Below are positions 1-8,800 of a DNA stretch of 44,260 nucleotides, in pieces (position 1 is the first letter of the stretch; each line of letters opens with the position of its first letter). The notes beneath the pieces were generated by a model that saw only the letters and a program-made list of their open reading frames with translations, was not told the DNA's origin and ran no database searches. Made by a program: the position numbers and the translations under genes. Origin of the DNA: Dorea sp. 5-2 (GTDB lineage Bacteria; Bacillota; Clostridia; Lachnospirales; Lachnospiraceae); assembly GCF_000403455.2 (NCBI RefSeq), contig NZ_KE159715.1, positions 96,170 to 140,429 on the forward strand, read 5' to 3'.

Positions 1-206
1 AGATCTGATCTGCCAGTATCCGTTCCGGATAATGTCCTGTCCGGTTATAGTATCTCATGACCGCTTCCTGAAGGCAAACACTTTCATTGTATGCTTCAAA
101 TGAGATCTGCTCAATCCGGCTATACCCTTTTTCATCTATGCTTAAGTCCAGTTTCGCACCAAATTCTACCGGGGCTTTCGCTTTCCCCCTTACGATCGGA
201 CGCAGC
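1..206 (-). pseudogene. Transposase remnant (DDE family, IS5/IS1182-like), broken at both ends
   Basis: The reverse strand from about 206 down to the window edge translates without stops into a stretch containing LRPIVRGKAKAPVEFGAKLD and, further on, YSRIEQISFEAYNESVCLQ and GHYPERILADQ. These are typical of the middle of DDE transposases of the IS5/IS1182 type. Upstream of about position 206 the frame meets a stop and similarity ends, so the N-terminal part is missing. The rest would lie beyond the window start. It is therefore a fragment, or the interior of a broken element. The family assignment rests on recalled sequence character, not on a search. Confidence 0.6.
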
Positions 207-239
207 CACTTTGTTCAATTAGGTCAAATCGAAAATGGT

Positions 240-289
240 GTAAACGAAGGGGCAGTTCACTGGAATGCCAAAACTGCTTTTTCGTTTAC
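240..289. repeat. Long interrupted inverted repeat (hairpin)
   Basis: GTAAACGAA (240-248) pairs with TTCGTTTAC (281-289), and inside it GCAGTT (252-257) pairs with AACTGC (272-277). The nested stem lies between the transposase remnant and the 3' end of the CPBP protease gene. It could be a transposon-end relic or a transcription stop for the leftward protease gene. Neither strand carries a clean T-run straight after the stem, so a terminator role is doubtful. Confidence 0.5.
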
Positions 290-368
290 CCCATCATCGA
301 TTCTAACCTAAAGAATTTTGATTTGTCTGCGTTGTTAAAAGCCCTGTCATAAGTTCTGGATACACTGT

Positions 369-1154
369 TTATGTCGAAAATACAGTGCCGAGAGCCATAA
401 TAGCCGCATTGGTGAAAGCATGTAAAATGATACAGCTCCAGAGGTTTTTATTGGATTTATAGTAGATAAATCCAAACGCGCAGCCAGTAAGGACATGTTC
501 CGTCATAACCATTCTGAGTGAATACATTATGTTTCCGGCAGTATTGTCCCACAGATAATATGCAAACGGGAAATGGTATAGTCCAAACAGAATACCGGTG
601 AGCAGTATGGCAAGGTACGGCTTTTTCAGTGAATCCATCATAGTTCTTTGCAGAATGCCCCTGAAGAAAACTTCTTCCGTAAACGCTGCTGTAAGTATCA
701 TCAGGCAAAAAAATACTGGAAGTTTTATTAATATTTGGAGAATATTCGTTATATTAAAATAAAATCCCCCTAAACCAAAGACAAGGATAATAACACCTTG
801 GTATACAGCACAAATCAACAGTATCCTTAGTACAGTTTTTTTGTCAAAATGTTTTAAGCCTGTTTCTTTCAGGGTTTGTATCACTTTCTCTTTTCTGAAA
901 ACAGCAATAATCAGGAGTGGAAAGAAAACCAGAAACAGCCAGTTTGATAATTCGCTTATTATATCGACCTGATAGGCACAGCTTATGTAAGACAGCATAA
1001 AATAGAATATATACCATGATAAGCCGAGGATGAGTTCTTTTTTACTTTTAGACAAATGTTCTATTTCAACAGATTTCTGTTGTCCTGTTTCGGCCATTTT
1101 TTGTTTTCTGAATACAATGGCAATCAACAAGATTAATATTACTGAAAAAAACAT
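369..1154 (-). CDS. CPBP-family intramembrane metalloprotease (CAAX/Abi type)
   Basis: The 261-residue protein is very hydrophobic, with about seven membrane segments. It carries the three signature motifs of the CPBP (Rce1-like, PF02517) family in order: EEVFFRGIL (EExxxR), FGLYHF (FxxxH) and HAFTN (HxxxN). These glutamate and histidine residues form the catalytic site of intramembrane glutamic/metallo-endopeptidases. In Gram-positive bacteria family members include bacteriocin-immunity proteins and membrane-protein processing enzymes; the substrate here is unknown. The ATG is preceded by a GGGAGGT-like ribosome site on the reverse strand. It stands alone, downstream of a broken small gene and an XRE regulator on the same strand, so co-transcription is possible. 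Confidence 0.88.
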   Translation of the reverse strand: MFFSVILILLIAIVFRKQKMAETGQQKSVEIEHLSKSKKELILGLSWYIFYFMLSYISCAYQVDIISELSNWLFLVFFPLLIIAVFRKEKVIQTLKETGLKHFDKKTVLRILLICAVYQGVIILVFGLGGFYFNITNILQILIKLPVFFCLMILTAAFTEEVFFRGILQRTMMDSLKKPYLAILLTGILFGLYHFPFAYYLWDNTAGNIMYSLRMVMTEHVLTGCAFGFIYYKSNKNLWSCIILHAFTNAAIMALGTVFST

Positions 1155-1246
1155 AAAAATTACCTCCCAAAATTCGGATCAGGAACTCTTTTCTCACTTA
1201 TAAATCCCGCATTTGCGACGAGCGAAGCGCTTTCATCAGCGTTTCC

Positions 1247-1630
1247 CTAAATGGAACATATTACTTGGGAGCAGGGGATTTTTTCAAATAGAATCTTTTG
1301 CGCCCCGTCAAGCTCTTTCACCTCCAGACAGTAGAACCCATTTACGGTTGCCGCACCATCCCGCGCGGTCATGTTTGCGATTGCCATGCTAGTAAGGGGT
1401 TCTGTTTTCACGATCATGCCGGGAACCCAAAGCCCCTCCTCGTACATTTCCCGTAAATATTCGTCAGAAAATTTTCCGACAGCCTGCCATAGGAAAAACA
1501 ATGCAAGAAGACAGATAACGGCGGGAATCTAGCTTTTAAACAAAGAAATTCCTGCCATGCACAGGAGGCACACACAGGTTATCGCGGAGCTTCTCCGCTT
1601 TTTGACGATGGCTTTTATTTCTGTAGATTG
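1247..1630 (-). pseudogene. Small membrane-anchored protein broken by an in-frame TAG
   Basis: An open 84-codon reading frame (1247-1501) begins inside a hydrophobic stretch. Upstream in the same frame the sequence continues as KKRRSSAITCVCLLCMAGIS, then LFKS, an in-frame TAG, then IPAVICLLALFFLWQAV. This looks like a basic N-terminus and a membrane segment interrupted by one nonsense codon, possibly from TGG (Trp). No ATG is seen before the basic stretch; ATA or GTC stands where a start would be expected. The frame is the same as that of the XRE gene just upstream, separated from it by that gene's own TAG. The soluble part (LREMYEEGLWVPGMI and on) is not recognised. I treat it as a decayed gene, but a short expressed protein starting at Met 1501 cannot be excluded. 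Confidence 0.45.
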
Positions 1631-2080
1631 CTAATATTTTTTATAGATATATTCAGTAAAAATCCGATAAAAACAATATACAATCCAGACCACCCAGGTT
1701 ATTTCCCACTTGTGTGATATTACAGAAATCATCAAATAAAGAACAGCAACAGTAATAGCAATCATCCAATTCGTTATTTTTTTCTTCCTGGTTATTTCAT
1801 TCGCTGATACTTTTACAACATCTGACAACAGACTTTCATATTCGTTATCAACGTTGTTTTTTGTTCTTTCGCCCTTGAATAATTCTGCTATGGTAATCCC
1901 CAGGGATGCAGCTAATGGTTCAATAAGAGATACATCTGGAAATCCGATACCTCGTTCCCATTTTGAAACAGCTGCACTTGATACTCCCAATTCATTCGCT
2001 AAATCCTGCTGCGTGCGATTTTGTCCTTTCCTGATAGCAGCAATCAGACTGCCTGTTTTTTGAGCGTTCAATATTTTCAC
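1631..2080 (-). CDS. XRE-family regulator with C-terminal membrane segments
   Basis: The 149-residue protein has an N-terminal Cro/C1-type helix-turn-helix (about residues 8-65). The recognition-helix region reads QQDLANELGVSSAAVSKWERG, and the domain ends in the usual GITIAELFKGE. After a short charged linker there are two hydrophobic segments (WMIAITVAVLYLMISVI and WEITWVVWIVYCFYRIF), so it is probably tethered to the membrane. HTH proteins of this type in Firmicutes usually control a neighbouring membrane protein or themselves. Here the candidates are the broken downstream ORF and the CPBP protease. The reverse-strand ATG follows GAAAGAAGGTG. Two similar HTH-plus-membrane proteins occur at 3029 and 35341. 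Confidence 0.85.
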   Translation of the reverse strand: MKILNAQKTGSLIAAIRKGQNRTQQDLANELGVSSAAVSKWERGIGFPDVSLIEPLAASLGITIAELFKGERTKNNVDNEYESLLSDVVKVSANEITRKKKITNWMIAITVAVLYLMISVISHKWEITWVVWIVYCFYRIFTEYIYKKY

Positions 2081-2092
2081 CTTCTTTCCGAT

Positions 2093-2463
2093 TTCATAAT
2101 ATCACAAGAAACACCATATTCAAGAAACGCTCCGTTGAAATGTTAAACGCTGCATTGGATTTATGCAAAAATAACTTCCCCTTCTACAATCCCCCTTGCA
2201 CAAGCACGTATGTTATTTATTCTTCCTGCCAGGGCTGTGGCGCAGTTTTTACGTTCCTCTAAATGAAAGCAGTGGAAAAATCTTCCGCAATACGGTATTG
2301 TTAAGTTACCACACAAAACAATCAAATATGGAGACCTCCACTGCCTATGAATATAATAACATTTTTTGGTGTCTTCCGCAAACGGAATTATGATGCCAAT
2401 GCACCTCCCTGGTAAGTAGACGTCACTTTAAACACTCAATACTACTTATCATGGAGGTTTTTT
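2093..2463. other. Intergenic region ahead of the recombinase fragment; short inverted repeat only
   Basis: No convincing gene is seen in this stretch. Near its end GGTAAGTAG (2411-2419) is mirrored by CTACTTATC (2442-2450) with one mismatch, just before the ribosome site of the recombinase fragment at 2464. This could be an operator or part of an element end. Confidence 0.4.
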
Positions 2464-2778
2464 ATGTATGAAGATATTTTTGAATCCATCCGCCATGCTG
2501 CGGAAAAACGCAACCTTAGAGAACGGACAATTCAACTGTATTGCAGTGATGTCAGCTATTTCCTGCGCTGCACCAATAAGCCTGTTACTGACCTCACGCT
2601 TGAGGATGCAGATGCCTTTCTTACCATGAAACGTCTGGAGGGCAGATCCCCTGAAACTCATAATCACTATCGTTACTCTATCAAGTTTCTCTACAAAAGA
2701 GCCTTATTGTTTGGCTTCAAATACCTTGCATGTCTCTGCCCCCATACGCCGATATGCCTTTCTTTTTTCGGCAGGTAA
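2464..2778 (+). pseudogene. N-terminal fragment of a tyrosine recombinase
   Basis: After a good ribosome site (ATGGAGGTTTTTT) the ORF gives the SAM-like core-binding domain of XerC/D-type integrases, including ERTIQLYCSDVSYFLR, LTLEDADAFL and SPETHNHYRYSIKFLYKRAL. After about residue 82 the sequence changes to an unrelated tail (CLCPHTPICLSFFGR) and stops. The whole catalytic domain with its R-H-R-Y residues is missing, so the gene is cut off by a deletion or insertion. Similar recombinases travel as part of transposable units; the remainder of such a unit is not visible here. Confidence 0.75.
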
Positions 2779-2793
2779 GTCAAGCGCAGGTAA

Positions 2794-2892
2794 ATGATAA
2801 TCGCCAGTCCTTGTATATGTCCCGCCCATCTGCTCGAATTTCAAGAGAAAGTGTGGTGGAAAGACTGCGCAAAGGGCAGGATTAAATTATGA
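2794..2892 (+). pseudogene. Possible C-terminal scrap of a transposase-like protein
   Basis: A 32-codon open stretch ends in HLLEFQEKVWWKDCAKGRIK and a stop. This looks like the tail of a mobile-element protein, next to the cut recombinase. It is too short to assign. Confidence 0.2.
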
Positions 2893-3028
2893 TTCGGAGT
2901 CCGCAGACGGACCGACAGGGGGCCTGGTGTGCTGAGTTAGTTTCTGGAAATTCGCTGTTTATGGGGTGGATTTTAGAAATAGAATTTTTATATAATGTTA
3001 TGTAATAAACGAGTAGGAGGTACTGAGG

Positions 3029-3514
3029 ATGGATGTTCAAAAAATAGGCGGGTTCTTAAAGGAACTCCGAAAGCAAAATAACATGACACAAGAGCAATTA
3101 GGCGAAAGGATCGGTGTAACAAATAAGACTGTTTCAAGATGGGAAACGGGAAAGTATATGCCGCCGATTGAGCATTTGAAGCTTTTGAGCGATCTATATC
3201 AGATCAGTATTAATGAGATTCTGACAGGAGAAAAATTAGATGAAGAAGATTATAAAGGAGCAGCCGAAAATAACATTGTGTATACACTGGAAGAGATAGA
3301 AGCAAAGGAAAAGAAATTAGAAAATGTTATGTTTATCGTTATGGGGATAACTTCTCTGCTTGCGATTACCAGTATGTTTTTTCTGCCGGAGGGAAGCGGC
3401 TTAACGGTTGCTGAAAAGGTAAAGGAAATGATCGTGGTTATATTTATATGGATTCTGGCTGCCGTTTGTAATACGTTGAGTATTATTACTATTATGGCTA
3501 AGAAAAACAAATAG
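3029..3514 (+). CDS. XRE-family regulator with C-terminal membrane hairpin
   Basis: The 161-residue protein begins with a clear Cro/C1 helix-turn-helix (residues about 7-62; TQEQLGERIGVTNKTVSRWE), followed by the ISINEILTGE end typical of this group. An acidic linker (EEIEAKEKKLEN) follows, then two membrane segments (VMFIVMGITSLLAITSMFF and MIVVIFIWILAAVCNTLSIITI). The ribosome site is GTAGGAGGTACTGAGG before ATG 3029. No partner gene sits directly next to it; the following 700 bases hold a terminator and an integrase relic. Its target is unknown. It is close in design to the regulators at 1631 and 35341. Confidence 0.88.
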   Translation: MDVQKIGGFLKELRKQNNMTQEQLGERIGVTNKTVSRWETGKYMPPIEHLKLLSDLYQISINEILTGEKLDEEDYKGAAENNIVYTLEEIEAKEKKLENVMFIVMGITSLLAITSMFFLPEGSGLTVAEKVKEMIVVIFIWILAAVCNTLSIITIMAKKNK

Positions 3515-3546
3515 TATTGGGAAGATTTATTGAAGAAAATGTTACG

Positions 3547-3585
3547 AAAAGCCGTGTGGAATTTAGGAATTTTAGCACGGCTTTT
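3547..3585 (+). terminator. Intrinsic terminator after the XRE gene
   Basis: AAAAGCCGTG (3547-3556) pairs with CACGGCTTTT (3576-3585) in a 10-bp stem that ends in T residues, 33 bases after the stop of the XRE gene. The A and T tracts make it usable from both strands. Confidence 0.75.
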
Positions 3586-3665
3586 GATGCAATAAAGTCT
3601 GATTTATCCATTTGTCGAAAAATCCGGTTGACTTTTCCCATTTTATAGGCATCTAAGCTTGTTCA

Positions 3666-3971
3666 TTAGTGAAATGATATGAGATGATCGTCGGGAATTT
3701 CCTCTGTTCCATCCAGATGATAAAACTCATAGTAAACTCTGTTTTTGTCTTTTACTTCTCTGTAGTAGTTCTTGTGATAAAGCTTTCCCTACTGCATCCG
3801 GTTTTTAAGCTGTTCCTTTCGGGCGTTGCGGAGAATTTCTGTCAGCGTATCACCAAAATCAACAATCCTTACTTTCTTACGTTTGGTAGGTCTGGTACAG
3901 AGGCAGTATATGTTGGAGTAAGATGGGATATAAAGGGTCGGCGAGAATCCAGAGGAGATATTTAGCAACAT
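3666..3971 (-). pseudogene. C-terminal relic of an integrase (phage/ICE type), with an in-frame TAG
   Basis: The reverse strand encodes TKRKKVRIVDFGDTLTEILR and NARKEQLKNRMQ, then TAG, then in the same frame GKLYHKNYYREVKDKNRVYY and EFYHLDGTEEIPDDHLISFH before a stop. This matches the middle of integrases carried by Gram-positive integrative elements, between the N-terminal and catalytic halves. Neither the start nor the catalytic tyrosine end is present, and one codon (probably Tyr) has become TAG. The upstream limit is uncertain; similarity fades near 3915. Together with the recombinase fragment at 2464 it marks repeated integration and loss at this spot. Confidence 0.65.
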
Positions 3972-4253
3972 TGAGCATACGAAATGATCAGCTTTTGCTA
4001 ATGAGAAAAATGCTTAGGAAGTTAGGATGTAGACCGGTTACCGTCGGAAATATCATCTTAAAGCCAAAGTTTCTTAAAAAAATAACAGATAAATTTGCAG
4101 TATGACGCAAGAAAACAAAATGATCTTAAAACAGGGGGAGGAATTTTCTGAATAATAAAATTTTGATTCCTTGATTTCTAAAACCCGATTTCTAAAATGG
4201 CAAATCTGAACTGCGAGTTCGTAAAGCATAAATTTGAAATTTTGACATCTTTC

Positions 4254-4282
4254 TTGTACTATTCGCACTTCTATGCTATGAT
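4254..4282 (+). promoter_or_regulatory. Probable sigma-A promoter of the BREX operon
   Basis: TTGTAC (4254-4259), a 17-bp spacer and TATGAT (4277-4282) lie about 75 bases ahead of the small HTH gene that opens the operon. Just downstream, AGTAAC occurs twice (in GGAAGTAACAGG and AAAGTAACGAG), a possible operator for that regulator. Both assignments are by inspection. Confidence 0.55.
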
Positions 4283-4355
4283 AGAGGAAGTAACAGGTAG
4301 AGAAAGTAACGAGAATACTGAACTTTGAGCAGGAATAATGGTAAGAGGTGACAAT

Positions 4356-4574
4356 ATGGCAGTATGCTATAAAAAGCTGTGGAAAATGCTGATTGATAAA
4401 GACATGATTAAAAAAGACTTGCGCTTGCAGACTGGTTTCAGCACGACAACAATGTCGAAGTTGTCTAAAGATGAAAATGTCAGCATGGATGTATTAGAAA
4501 AAATTTGTTCCGTATTAAATTGCGATGTTGGAGATATCATGGAATTTGTTCCTGATAAAAAAGAGGAACCGTAA
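4356..4574 (+). CDS. Small Cro/C1-type regulator opening the BREX operon
   Basis: The 72-residue protein starts MAVCYKKLWKMLIDKDM and is almost wholly a helix-turn-helix (LRLQTGFSTTTMSKLSKDEN, then VSMDVLEKICSVLNCDVGDI). This is the compact YozG-like XRE form often found beside restriction and toxin-antitoxin genes. I chose ATG 4356 over the upstream ATG 4338 because AAGAGGTG sits six bases before it. The gene ends 14 bases before brxA, with the next ribosome site overlapping its stop, so the two are co-transcribed. An autoregulatory role setting BREX expression is likely but inferred. It is not the WYL-type BrxR described in other BREX systems. Confidence 0.85.
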   Translation: MAVCYKKLWKMLIDKDMIKKDLRLQTGFSTTTMSKLSKDENVSMDVLEKICSVLNCDVGDIMEFVPDKKEEP

Positions 4575-4588
4575 GGAGGCAAAACATT

Positions 4589-5200
4589 ATGGATCATTCT
4601 TATCCGTATATAGCGTCTTTGACCAGAGAACCGTTCCTTTTCTATGAAATGCGTTCCACCGCAAAGCTGATGAGCGAAGGACTCTCAGATGAAGCGATTG
4701 TAACAGAAATTGTGGAGCAGAATCTTTTCCAGTATCCAACTGAAAAATCGATTACACGGATGGCAAAAGCCTGTATGAAACGACTTCATGCTCTGGAAGA
4801 TGAAACTCTGGTTTCTGCGATTGCATCGCAGCCGACAGAGATAGCAAAGCAGATCTGCCTGTATGCGATGATGAAGCAGAGCCGGCTTGTCTGGGAGTTT
4901 ATGCTGACAGTCATTGGAGAAAAGTACCGGTTAAGGGACACGTCCTTTGGTAAGATAGATTTGAATACATTTTTTATGCGTTTGCAGGAGCAGAATGATA
5001 CCGTAGCGTCCTGGAGCGACAGCACAATCACAAAGTTAAAACAGATTATTGCCAGAGTGCTTGTGGAGACGGAGTATCTCGACAATCGGGGGGCAGATCA
5101 TTTGAATCCAGTATGGCTGCATCCTGTTTTGGAGAATGCCATCAGAAGCAATGGCGATATAGCGGTACTGCCAGCGTTTAATTGCTTTTCATACACATAA
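4589..5200 (+). CDS. brxA: BREX protein BrxA (DUF1819)
   Basis: The 203-residue protein matches the DUF1819/BrxA family in length and pattern: SLTREPFLFYEMRSTAKLMS at the N-terminus, a helical middle (RLVWEFMLTVIGEKYRLRD) and the family-typical LNPVWLHPVLENAIRSNGD near the end. BrxA is a small helical DNA-binding protein conserved in type 1 BREX, where it is part of the machinery that separates methylated self DNA from phage DNA. The ribosome site AAGGAGG overlaps the end of the HTH gene. brxB and brxC follow in standard order. The gene appears intact. Confidence 0.93.
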   Translation: MDHSYPYIASLTREPFLFYEMRSTAKLMSEGLSDEAIVTEIVEQNLFQYPTEKSITRMAKACMKRLHALEDETLVSAIASQPTEIAKQICLYAMMKQSRLVWEFMLTVIGEKYRLRDTSFGKIDLNTFFMRLQEQNDTVASWSDSTITKLKQIIARVLVETEYLDNRGADHLNPVWLHPVLENAIRSNGDIAVLPAFNCFSYT

Positions 5201-5207
5201 GCGTACA

Positions 5208-5234
5208 ACGAAATGCTCCAGTGAAGCATTTCGT
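5208..5234 (+). promoter_or_regulatory. Perfect 10-bp hairpin just upstream of the brxB ribosome site
   Basis: ACGAAATGCT (5208-5217) and AGCATTTCGT (5225-5234) form a perfect stem with a 7-base loop. It starts 8 bases after the brxA stop and ends about 3 bases before AGGAGG of brxB. No T-run follows, so it is not a terminator. RNA processing or control of brxB translation are possible roles. Confidence 0.65.
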
Positions 5235-5248
5235 GCAGGAGGTAGCCA

Positions 5249-5809
5249 ATGAGTGATATAAAAGAACGTCTGGACAAAGTTCGGGCATTGATTCAGGAGC
5301 CGGAGTTCCTGGAAGGCAAGGGACTCAGCAATGAGGTGAATATCAGAATCTTCTGTTATGAGCCGGAAAATGAAATGGTGGTTCGGCATTTTGTAAATCA
5401 GATGGAAACCGATCAGTCCCTGGATTGCCATTTGAAGATTTGCAATTTATATAAAACATTTCTCTCTATCTGCGATGACTTAGACATCACAGATGCAATT
5501 CCCGATATGGAAGAAGCAGATGGAAGTGTGTATCTTCTGGAGCAGCTAAATTCCGCAATCGGCAATGGAGAGTTTATTGATAAGATCCGGTACGAGCCAC
5601 ATGAACCAGGCGATGTACTGATGCTTACGGGTGTGGGTGAAGTATTTCCATTTATGAGAATCCATACATTACTGGAAGCTTTGCAGCCGTATTTTTCGGA
5701 TGTTCCGATTCTTGTTATGTATCCGGGTGAGTTTGACGGCCGCCATGTAAAACTGTTCAATCGTCTGACGCCAAATGATTATTACAGGGCATTCAACGTC
5801 ATAGAGTGA
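5249..5809 (+). CDS. brxB: BREX protein BrxB (DUF1788)
   Basis: The 186-residue protein fits the DUF1788/BrxB family in length and features: an N-terminal helix (DIKERLDKVRALIQEPEFLE), NIRIFCYEPENE, a middle GDVLMLTGVGEVFPFMRIH and the final VPILVMYPGEFDGRHVKLFN with LTPNDYYRAFNVI. BrxB is a core component of type 1 BREX and is thought to assemble with the ATPase BrxC and the PglZ protein. Its biochemical activity is not settled. The ATG at 5249 follows AGGAGGTAGCCA. It is intact and lies 49 bases after brxA and 90 bases before brxC. Confidence 0.93.
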   Translation: MSDIKERLDKVRALIQEPEFLEGKGLSNEVNIRIFCYEPENEMVVRHFVNQMETDQSLDCHLKICNLYKTFLSICDDLDITDAIPDMEEADGSVYLLEQLNSAIGNGEFIDKIRYEPHEPGDVLMLTGVGEVFPFMRIHTLLEALQPYFSDVPILVMYPGEFDGRHVKLFNRLTPNDYYRAFNVIE

Positions 5810-5858
5810 GTGTTAGCGAGAAAAATATGCTTGTATATTTGGCGGGCGGCGAACGATG

Positions 5859-5879
5859 ATTATGGACAAAGTCCATAAT
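5859..5879 (+). promoter_or_regulatory. Perfect 9-bp hairpin in the brxB-brxC gap
   Basis: ATTATGGAC (5859-5867), AAA, GTCCATAAT (5871-5879) is a perfect palindrome with a 3-base loop, 7 bases before the AGGGGG ribosome site of brxC. With the hairpin before brxB this gives two unrelated but similarly placed structures ahead of consecutive genes. Confidence 0.6.
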
Positions 5880-5899
5880 AGATTAAGGGGGATAAAGCC

Positions 5900-8800
5900 A
5901 TGAAGATTCGAGATATGTTTGCGGACGACATCAACCGCAAAATCAATGGTGTAATTAAAGTAGATCAGGCTGCTGACGATGTGATTGAACAGGAGTTAAA
6001 GGAATACGTCATCACCAGAGAATTGAAAAAACATTTTATTACATTCTTCAATTATTACGGGGATGCCTTTGATCAGCCCACAGCCGATATGGGTGTGTGG
6101 ATCTCCGGTTTCTTTGGAAGTGGTAAATCTCATTTCCTGAAAATGCTTTCTTATCTTCTGAAAAATAAAGAAGTAAAAGGTGTCCGCAGTGTAGAGCGTT
6201 TCCGTAAAAAATTTGAAGATGATCCGGCAACCTTTATGCTGATTGATCGTGCCACCAAGGGACAGACAGAGACAATTCTGTTTAATATCGACATCGAAGG
6301 ATTCAGCAATAAAGACAAGACTGCTGTCCTTCGTGTTTTCGCAAAAATGTTTTATAACCATCTGGGATTTTACGGTGAAAATCTGAAAGTTGCCATGATG
6401 GAGCGTTATATTGACCAACAGGGAAAGACGGAGGAATTCCGCAGAGTTTTTGAGGAAAAAAAAGGAAAACCCTGGCTGGAAATGCGTCGTGCATTTGCGT
6501 TCAATGGCAAGTTCATTATCCCAACTCTGATGGAAGTTTTGGATATGAGCGAAGACGATGCACGAGGCTGGTTCAATGATAAAACCGCAACAGAGATTTC
6601 TATCGCACAGCTTGTAGAAGATATGAAAGCCTATGTGGATACCAAACCGGCGAACTTCCGTCTGCTGTTTATGATTGACGAGGTTGGTCAGTATGTTGGT
6701 ACAGATACCGATATGCTTTTGAACCTCCAGTCTCTGACAGAAAAGATCGGCAGTGAGTGCGAAGGTAAGATTTGGGTCATCTGCACCGGACAGGAAGCGA
6801 TTGATGAAATCATCAAAGTTCGTGCCGATGAGTTCTCCCGTATTCAGGCTCGTTTCAAAACAAGACTGAGTTTATCTTCTTCCTCTGTAGATGAAGTCAT
6901 CCAGAAGCGTATTTTGAAAAAGAAACCAGAAGCAGCTGCTGATCTGGACAATGTTTATGAGCAGAATGATTCCGTTTTGCGTAACCTGTTCAGCTTCAGC
7001 GGTTCCGTTTTGGATATGAAAGGGTATTCTGGTTCGAGGGAGTTCACTGAGAACTTCCCGTTCGTGCCGTATCAGTTTATCATTATGCAGAAGGTATTTG
7101 CAGAAATCCGTAAGCACGGAAATTCCGGCAAGCATCTTTCCGGCGGTGAGCGTTCCATGCTTTCCGGCTTCCAGGAGGCGGCACAGAAAATTCAGGAGAA
7201 GGACGAATATGCACTTGTTCCATTCTTTCGTTTTTATGATACCGTACATACTTTCCTGGACGGTTCTATTCGCCGAGTCATTGAGCGCTGCCAGAAAGCC
7301 GCAGACAATGGTGATGGTATTAAGCAGCAGGATGTGGATGTGCTGAAACTTCTGTATCTGATTCGGTATATTGATGATATTCCTTCTAATCTTGATAATA
7401 TCGTTATTCTGATGGCAGATGATATTCGTGTGGATAAAATTATTATGCGTGAAGCTGTCCGTGGCTGCCTGGACCGTCTGATCAGCCAGAACTATATCGG
7501 CAGAACAGGCGATATTTATAACTTCCTGACAGATGAAGAACAGGATATTCAGCGTGAAATCCGGGATACCAACGTGGATACCGCTTCTATCGTGGAGCGT
7601 ATTGCCCAGATGATTTACGGTGATATTTTTACAACCAAGAAATTCCGCTATGGAAAATATGACTTTGCGTTCGACCAGATGGTAGATGGCATTACGGTCG
7701 GCGTGGCTATGGGCGGTATGCGTCTGCGTTTCCTTACTGTCGCGACAGATACCACGGAAAAGACAGAGTTCCGTCTGATGACAGAATCCAAAGGCAACGA
7801 AGCCATTGTTGTTCTGGCTGATACGCCATACTATGAATCGCTGGAATCTGCCATGAAGATTCGTAAATATGTAAAGCAGAGAAACGTAAGCCAGCTTCCA
7901 AAAAGTGTACAGAAAATCATCAGCGACCAGCAGGATGAAGCCGGAAAATACGAGCTGAGCGCCATGACAGAATTGCAAAATGCCATCGAAGGAGCACAAT
8001 TCTATGTAGATGGGGAACATCTGGAAATGAAAGGTGGAAATGCCAAGAGTAAAATTGACCAGTCATTGGAATATCTGGTTGCTCATGTATATAGCAAGCT
8101 CGATCTGATTACAGAAAATGCGGGCAGCGATGCAGATATTATTGCGATTCTGACTGGTACGGTTACCATGCTCCCAGGCATGGAGCCGAACCGTGATGCT
8201 GCTTTGGCGATGGAAGAATACCTGGAAATGCAGGATGCGAAAAAGCTGCCCACATCTATGGCAGATGTGCAGAGCAAATACAGTGCGATTCCGTATGGCT
8301 GGAAGGAAATCGACATTGCTGCGGTTGCGGCACAGCTGATTTATTCCCAGAAAGTAACCATCAAATATGCAGGCAATACCATTCAGCCGGATGACCCGAA
8401 ACTGCCGGATATGCTCCGTAAAAAGAGTGAAATCGGCAAGACTTCCATTAGCAAACGTAAAACCATTTCCGCTACAATGATGCGGGATGTAAAAGAAATG
8501 CTCCGTGAGTATTTCGATATTATGGATGTGCCGGATGATGAAGATGGCTTGATTCGCTTTGTAACCGAAAAATTCAGCGAACAGCGGGATTACTATGCTT
8601 CTTTGAATAACCGTTACGAAGGACATAAATACCCGGATCGTGGACTGGTGCAGACAGCTATCAGCCTTATGGATGATGTTCTTTCTCAGAAGAAAGACAA
8701 TATCGCACTGATTGAGCGTGTACTGAAAAAAGAGGATGACTTGTTTGAAAACAAAGAATCCATGAGCAACGGCATTGAGAATTTCTTCAAAACGCAGGTT

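Noticed and set aside
87..311. Forward 74-codon ORF
   Set aside because: It lies over the reverse-strand transposase remnant and a hairpin, and has no ribosome site or recognisable content.
3684..4105. Forward ORFs of 93 and 60 codons
   Set aside because: The first overlays the reverse-strand integrase relic. The second has no ribosome site and no recognisable family.
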